This document shows, one piece after another, positions 58,501-64,000 of a DNA stretch of 64,000 nucleotides. This DNA is from Hypericum androsaemum. Its lineage: Eukaryota > Streptophyta > Magnoliopsida > Malpighiales > Hypericaceae. The first letter of the stretch is position 1; each line of letters starts with the position of its first letter. The position numbers and the translations under genes are program-made. The notes beneath the pieces were generated by a model that saw only the letters and a program-made list of their open reading frames with translations, was not told the DNA's origin and did not search any database. The stretch covers positions 3,968,001 through 4,032,000 of the forward strand of contig OZ023186.1 in the NCBI GenBank assembly GCA_963995505.1, written 5' to 3'.

Positions 58501-60244
58501 TTCAGTAAGAAGATACCACCATGCTCTTCAACTGTGCCAATCATCATCGAGTTGGTGAGATCCTAAATAGTACAAATATCCTTAATAAAAGAGATAGAAT
58601 ATGACTGGTTTTTCAACAACTTGGTGACAGAGAGGAGGTTAAAATGGAAATGAGGAACAAAAAGGACATCTAAGAGAACAAGATTGACTAATCGAACATC
58701 ACCTATATGAGTGACACTAACTTGTTGACCATTAGGAAGACTGACAAACACATTAGATAGAGGAAGAATCTTGACATAATAGTCAAGAGAGCAAGCGACA
58801 TGATCGGTAGCTCCAGAATCTATTATCCAACTACCTTTAGAGGGAAAAAGAGCAGTAGGGACAGGTAAAGAGACATTACCAGACATGTGTAGGGAAGAAA
58901 CAGATGGAACATGGTATGCTGGTAATGGCAGAGGCAAAACGCCATTACCAGATGAGGCTGGGATATCAGGACTGCTGAACCAAGTTAGCAACATGTTGGA
59001 TCTGCTCCTGCGAGAGATTCAATTTGGAAAACTCCTGCGATAAGTTGGTTGGCAGAGAGGGAACCCCAATAAGAGGAGATCCATGAGACATCCCAATAGA
59101 AGAATAAGGACCAGCAGCAGGAAAACAATGATCATATGTAGCAGGAGAGGAAGCCTGATTGACAAACATAGCTGGTGGAGGAATAAAACAAGGCGGAACA
59201 GAGTAAGGAGGTGCAACGATATATTTAATAGTCATATGGACCAGAATAGGAGGTTGCAGTAATTAGATTAGTAAAACTATAAGAACCAGAATAGGAGGCT
59301 ACAACAACTTGATTAGCAAAACCGTGAGAAGCAGTTGCTCGAGGCTTATACCCTGGCGGATAACCATGCTTATTAAAACATCTATCGATCGTGTGACCAA
59401 GTCCACCACAATAAGTACATTGGGGCTTTTTGTTACCATTCCATGGTTTCCATACATTCTTTTGACCAGATCCTTGATGACCCTGCATGGCCATCACATG
59501 AACTTGACTAGCAACAGCCATTACAGGATTAAGAAACTGCATTTCCTGCTCTCCAGCCAGAGATAGCACACGAGTAATTGAAGGCAAAGGATCAGGCATT
59601 AATATCTGAGAACGTAGACCATTGTAACTGTCACTCAACCCACGTAGAAATCTCATAACTCGATCCCCTTCAATATAAGCTCTCATAGCAACTGCAACTT
59701 TGCAAGCATCACCACAAATTCCTCCACTCAAAGTAGCTACACACTTGTAGCTAGGAATAGGTCTTAATTGCATCAATTGATCCCACAAAATCTGAAATTG
59801 GGTGTAATAGTCATTAATGCTTAACGCACCTTGCCTTAGGTTGTAAATTTTCTCCTGAATAGAAGCTATCATCATCAACTCCCCTCTCCCGAACCTATCT
59901 TTCAAGTTTTTCCAAATAGCAGCAGAAGATTCGTACCAAAGCAAGCTCTGAGAAATAGAAGTCTCAACAGAACGGGAAATCCAGTTGATCACCATTGTGT
60001 TGCAGCGATCCTAGTTCGAGTACCTAGAATCATCAATCAAAGGCATAGGAACTGAGCCATCGATAAACCCGAGCTTATTCTTTGATCGAAGAGCAATTTA
60101 AAAGGATCTACTCCACGAATAATAATTCTTACTACTAAGCAAGGGCGTAACAAGTACTACAGCTGGAGATTCATTCGGAGCCAGAAATAAAGGATTGGAG
60201 TCATCTAAAGTACTGGAAGAACCGATTCCCGCTCTATTCGCCAT
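55519..60244 (-). pseudogene. Copia 2 polyprotein, interrupted by stops and frameshifts
   Basis: Starts at ATG 60242-60244. Gag is cut by in-frame TAA (60098-60100) and TAG (60011-60013). The zinc knuckle CTYCGGLGHTIDRC is near 59400. Frameshifts near 59230 and 58970 precede the protease (WIIDSGATDHVAC, about 58820) and the stop at 58563. Integrase follows in 58492-57236 (HCRLGHVLNH, VHMDIWGKYR, IINDYSRSLW, QNGRVVRKHRH). The final frame (55519-57138, 539 codons) holds an uninterrupted reverse transcriptase (LDVNNVFLNGNL, LLVYVDDIVLTG) and RNase H (SSEAEYRALA, NPVFHERTKHIEIDCHFV, ADLFIKGLS). No single frame spans the protein, so it is not functional alone, although the RT segment is still open. 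Confidence 0.92.
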
Positions 60245-60356
60245 TAAAGCAGTTCACCAAAAGCTCGAGAAAAAAAATGATTCACGCAAAAACTGACCGA
60301 ACACAAGAGAAGCGATGGAAGAAGAACTTAGCTATGAACTTCGATTTAGCTTGCTT

Positions 60357-60368
60357 GCTCTGATACCA
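60357..60368 (-). other. Copia 2 primer-binding site (initiator Met tRNA)
   Basis: TGGTATCAGAGC on the minus strand, immediately next to the LTR. Confidence 0.9.
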
Positions 60369-60537
60369 TGTAGAAAATAGAGATCTCCCGGAGAAAATGG
60401 TTATTGCGCCATTGACGAAGAAACCGAAAGCTAAATAGAAGAGACAGTTATTATTTCATATGAGTAAAAATATCCAGGTGTGACTATCTAGATTCCTATT
60501 TATACCAAGTGTCCAGCTGATCTATCCGTGGGTAATA
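60369..60537 (-). repeat. Copia 2 LTR (right, 5' LTR)
   Basis: 169 bp, TGTAGAAAATAG...GTGGGTAATA, followed by TGGTC at 60538-60542. Confidence 0.87.
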
Positions 60538-60811
60538 TGGTCCGATACGTAAAAATGTGAAAATTACCTTCAAATTTTAAACCCAGACTCCAAACCCAAA
60601 ACCCGAACTCCAAATCTCGGACTTGGACCCTTGGACCACCGAGAGACCCCAACCCCGAACCCGGACCTCCTGACCCTGGACTCCTGATCTGCGATCCCGA
60701 ACCCGGTTCTATTTTTATTTTTGTACAGCTTAAAAAAGAAAATCAATGAACAATATGTTTTGCAAATTTTTAAATAAAACGACACTCGCATCGCGCATGT
60801 TTCTTTACTAG

Positions 60812-61197
60812 TACACCTAACCTAAAGGTTAATTTATTAGCCAAAGCTATCATTCCTTATACATCAATCGCGGACCAGAGTTTGATAAAATTTCAAAAAA
60901 AATTGGACTCGATTGATAGTTTTTAAACTACATGATCCTAACGCGAAAAGTGCGATACTACAGCGTACTCAACTGTATTTTTTCCCACATATATCTAATT
61001 GTTATTCCCAAATAGACCCTGAAAAGTAGTTAATTCATGTATTTAAACTTTTTTTCCCACATACTTATACAAAAAATCCTAATTCCACACAATATGCAAA
61101 TTTTATTCCTAGTCCATGTTATGAACTTTTAAGATCATGCATTCTCATAAAATTACGTAGAACATCAAATGGAGTGTCACGCTTGTCATTCTTTTAA
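60812..61197. other. Spacer, no gene seen
   Basis: AT-rich. Contains a short AAACTACATGATCC...GTACTCAACTGT stretch like the inner parts of MULE-type terminal repeats, but no boundary was found. Confidence 0.4.
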
Positions 61198-62581
61198 GGG
61201 CAAATTACTGTTGTACCCCTCTTATTTGACTTAATCGAGAATTTAGTCTTTGTACTTTCAAAAAATATTCTAACATCCCTTTTTTTTGATTTTATTATAC
61301 TCTGGGATTCCTGGCGTCAGAATATTCATTTTTTTCCGGCAAAAGGCCACTTTAAAAAATAAAAATATCCCTCTTTGTAATCTTTTACCCTTTTTCTCTC
61401 CTCCCTCCCAAAAAAATACAATTTTTTCGGCCAAGACTTCATCTTCAACCCATTATTCCCAATCAGAACCAATTTTTTCTGTCATTTTCACACAAGAACA
61501 CCAAGAACCAAACCCAGAAAAAAAAAATCAACCCACACACGCGACTACAGATGTTTCGAACACCAAATCATCCAATATGACTCATTCCATCTTCCCAGGA
61601 GGGAACAAAACAAGTTCACACCTTCTTGAACATTAGTCTCAAAACTGAAAGAGAGAACCAAGACCCAGAAGCCAAAGAAGGCAACTTTAAGTGAAAAAAA
61701 CAAATTAGGAACTCAAGATCGAATAATTCGGTAGTAACAAGCAACTTTTAGAAACCAAATCATCAACCCCTAACACAAAGCCCATAATCTAACGCCTCCT
61801 CCCTTAATATCGCTCCTCTCTAATTCTCTTAATTCCAACAGAAACAAATTAGAAAAAGGAAGGGCAATATGGATGGGGGAGCGACCTAGGAACCGCCTTT
61901 TCTCTCCTTCGTCCATACCCAAAGGGAGATGAAAAGAAGAAGATGACCAAACGACGACGTACAGAGGGGAAAGGAAACCGCCGCCATCCGCTTCTCGACC
62001 GCAACCACGGGCGATCCTCTAGGTGTTGAAAAGAACCATACCCAGATAAATCGAACACGACGCCGTCCACCCAGATAAATCGAACATGTCACCGCAGTGG
62101 AGCTTGGCCCACGACCAATCCCCGTTGTCGGCGACCACCTCCAGACAAATCGAACACGACACCGTCGACCACCTCAAGCTTTAGATTTGCTACTAGGGGA
62201 TGATTCTAATCGAAGTTAGTTAGGTTTTGGATTTTCTATTTAGGTAATTTTAATTACAGTTAGTTAGGTTTTGGATTTTTTTATTGGGTAAATTACTGTA
62301 AATTGGTTCCAATTGGGAATAATGGGTTGAAGATGAAGTCTTGACCGAAAAAATTGCTCTTTTTGTTTTTTGGGAGGGAGGAGAGAGAAAGGGTAAAAGA
62401 TTACAAAGGGGATATTTTTGTTTTTTTAAGTAGTCTTTCGTCGTAGAAAATCGAATATTTCGACGCTAGAAACCTCAAAATATAATAAAATCAAAGAAGG
62501 GAATGTCATAATGTTTTTCGAAATTAGAGGGACTAAATCGTTGATTAAGTCAAACAATAAAAGTACTATAGTAATTTGTCC
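61198..62581. mobile_element. Element with about 285-bp terminal inverted repeats (1.4 kb)
   Basis: 61198-61482 and 62300-62581 are inverted copies (shared outer GG(G/A)CAAATTACT, inner CTTTGTAATCTTTTACCC, CTCTCCTCCCTCCCAAAAAA and GACTTCATCTTCAACCCATT). The 800-bp middle includes a GC-richer block (61860-62185) with CAGATAAATCGAACACGAC repeated, which may be captured gene sequence, but I could not identify it. No transposase. Long repeats suggest Mutator type; a clean target duplication was not found. Confidence 0.75.
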
Positions 62582-64000
62582 TTTAAAATACCATCATCCT
62601 GCGCTGAGCACTTCCAGCAATTTGTTAGTACGTGACCAATAGGTTTGCAATAAGAATAAAAAATGAGCATATTTTCATAATCCACGCCCACACAAGAGCT
62701 TTTACTAAGCAGCTCTAATATGATCGCTGAGCAAGGTCAACTTCAACAACCCGCACATAATTATCAAAATTATGGTTCAATGCCTCTTTTGATGTTTTTT
62801 AATCATAGATCATATTGTCAGGAATCCTAACCAAAAAAATTCAATTAAGTAATAAAATAGCTATAGAAATAAAATACATGTTGCAGTCTTCTTGTCATAT
62901 CCTTTTTAACTTTAAAAAGGATATTTCAAGAGAGATGGTTGAGTTGTTATCTCTTATAACAATATCCTTGCTTTCAAATCTTTTAATTTAAAATTAAAAA
63001 ATCTCAAATTTTTTATTTAACTAGTGAATAATTCATGGATGGAAAAAAGAGATTTTTCTGAAATAAGTTAAAATTTCGTGTATATAAATTTTTTTTAAAA
63101 ATTCAAAAATAATTGGAGACTACCTATGGATCACCTCCACATGCCCAACCCCACGTGACAGTATTACGCAAATCCTTAGCTAGTGGCAGGAAAAAGAAAA
63201 ACTAAAAAAGATAAAATAAAGGAGGCCGACCTAGAGACCAGTCACCTCCACTTCAGTCAGCCACTTGTGTCGTTGTTTTTCCTAATTGGAAACCTTGCCA
63301 GTTTAATGTTGTTCCTTGGAACAAAGCACCCTCCATGCGATAATAATAGCCGTAATTATATACGAGGAACGGACCTAATCCGATTTCCAATAAGTTTTAA
63401 AGCAGGTCGCCCTTGGGTTTCTTTGTGTTTTTGGTCTCTGTACGTTTCTTTTTGGGTTCCTTTGGATCCTTGTAATTAACTCCTTTTCCATTAATAAAAT
63501 CACTTATTAAAAAAATAATTAGTTGGTATAAGTGATATAAAATTTGATTTATAGTCATTCTAAATATCTTTTATAAAAAGTATCTAGATATCACGGCTTT
63601 CGTTCAATTTTTTTAGAAAGGGAGAAATTTCGTTCAAGAATTGAAGCCCAAATTTCATTAAGGGGCCGAAGACCCAACTGGTATATGTTTGCTCCTTCGT
63701 GTTTATTATCCTTAAGAGAGGATCAGCTTGTCGGTGAAATAAGCACACCTGATGTTTGCTAGAGAACTCATCTTTGATCTAGCAACAAAAATACGATTGT
63801 GTATTTTGACCAGCTTCCTGTTTTGCGGTTTTGGTTTAAGCTCCCACAATCAAGTCAAAGCCGGAGCGTTGTCGTTTTCTCTATTTTGATAAATCAGAAA
63901 AATGTCTTAAAAGACCCTGCCTTGCCTCTTGGCTCTTAATGCCTGATGGTTTATTTTTTTTGAATTTGAGAGCCCAAAAGAGTCGTTCTGAATATTTTTT
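62582..64000. other. AT-rich sequence, possible LINE tail at 63300-63516
   Basis: No host gene recognised. A plus-strand frame at 63183-63479 has a basic start and hydrophobic middle but no known domain. Its end, TTTTGGTCTCTGTACGTTTC and a following AATAAAATCACTTATTAAAA tail, resembles the 3' end of a plant LINE. Confidence 0.35.

Larger units (their letters stand above)
55296..60537 (-). mobile_element. Ty1-copia retrotransposon 2, decayed (5.2 kb)
   Basis: LTRs at 55296-55475 and 60369-60537 flank a copia interior reading right to left, with TGGTC on both sides. The primer-binding site TGGTATCAGAGC (minus, 60357-60368) is exactly next to the right LTR. The LTRs differ at about eight positions plus an 11-bp indel, older than copia 1. 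The coding region is broken (see its pseudogene). It sits within Helitron-like element C. Confidence 0.92.
55257..60811 (+). mobile_element. Helitron-like element C, interrupted by copia 2
   Basis: The left part (55257-55295) starts TACTATAATAAAGAGAACTT directly after the CTAG of element B. The right part (60543-60811) continues with GTAAAAATGTGAAAATTACC, a C-rich block, the conserved TTCTATTTTTATTTTTGTAC segment, a terminal hairpin (TCGCATCGCGCATG), and CTAG followed by T. Without the copia insert it is about 310 bp, the same layout as element B. Confidence 0.65.

Noticed and set aside
63183..63479. 98-residue plus-strand frame as a host gene
   Set aside because: No recognised domain, promoter or splice pattern; its 3' part resembles a LINE tail, so it was only mentioned as a possibility.

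Overview
The window is nuclear DNA from a flowering plant, most likely a eudicot. The evidence is intron-containing minus-strand genes with GT-AG splice sites and plant-only families (DUF674, cucumisin-type subtilase, GONST-type nucleotide-sugar transporter). There is also a dense load of plant transposons: Ty1-copia, an Athila-like Ty3 element, a Cassandra TRIM, MULEs, a hAT MITE, Helitron-like elements and LINE debris. I cannot name the species. No rRNA or tRNA gene, CRISPR array or operon was seen; the only 5S-like sequence lies inside Cassandra LTRs.

Host genes. Seven DUF674 copies all lie on the minus strand. Three have intact two-exon structures (24325-25784, 29748-31265, 47809-48688). 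Four are broken (428-706, 23409-23904, 32937-33600, 40268-41137). One apparently intact nine-exon subtilisin-like protease gene lies at 50036-53431. A GDP-mannose-transporter-like (GONST3-type) gene fragment at 27930-28673 is frameshifted and lacks its 3' part.

Left third (0.7-22.4 kb). This is a stack of elements: a retroelement remnant holding a 628-bp hAT-type MITE (1117-1744); a 6.3-kb LTR element of LARD/Ty3 type (3465-9791) with a Cassandra TRIM inserted in its interior (5581-6214); and a short-LTR copia element (10003-22360) whose RNase H region is split by an Athila-like gag-protease-only element (10584-18078) with practically identical LTRs. Each insertion has its own target-site duplication, so the order of events can be read.

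Middle (22.4-48.7 kb). The DUF674 cluster is broken up by a 514-bp foldback MITE inside an intron, a small MULE-like element that captured two exons of a VPS24/CHMP3-like gene (26096-27197), an inverted-repeat region with a Helitron-like element (31.4-33.0 kb), a 6.2-kb MULE (33693-39935) with a decayed transposase and a convergent GRF-zinc-finger ORF, and a LINE remnant (42.3-46.0 kb) hit by a deleted copia element (43148-45517).

Right third (48.7-64 kb). The subtilase gene is followed by Helitron-like elements in a head-to-tail pair, the second interrupted by a decayed copia element (55296-60537). A 1.4-kb element with long terminal inverted repeats (61198-62581) comes next, then AT-rich sequence without a recognisable gene. 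Apart from the DUF674 paralogs there is no sign that the host genes work together; the window is mainly a record of gene duplication and repeated transposon insertion.
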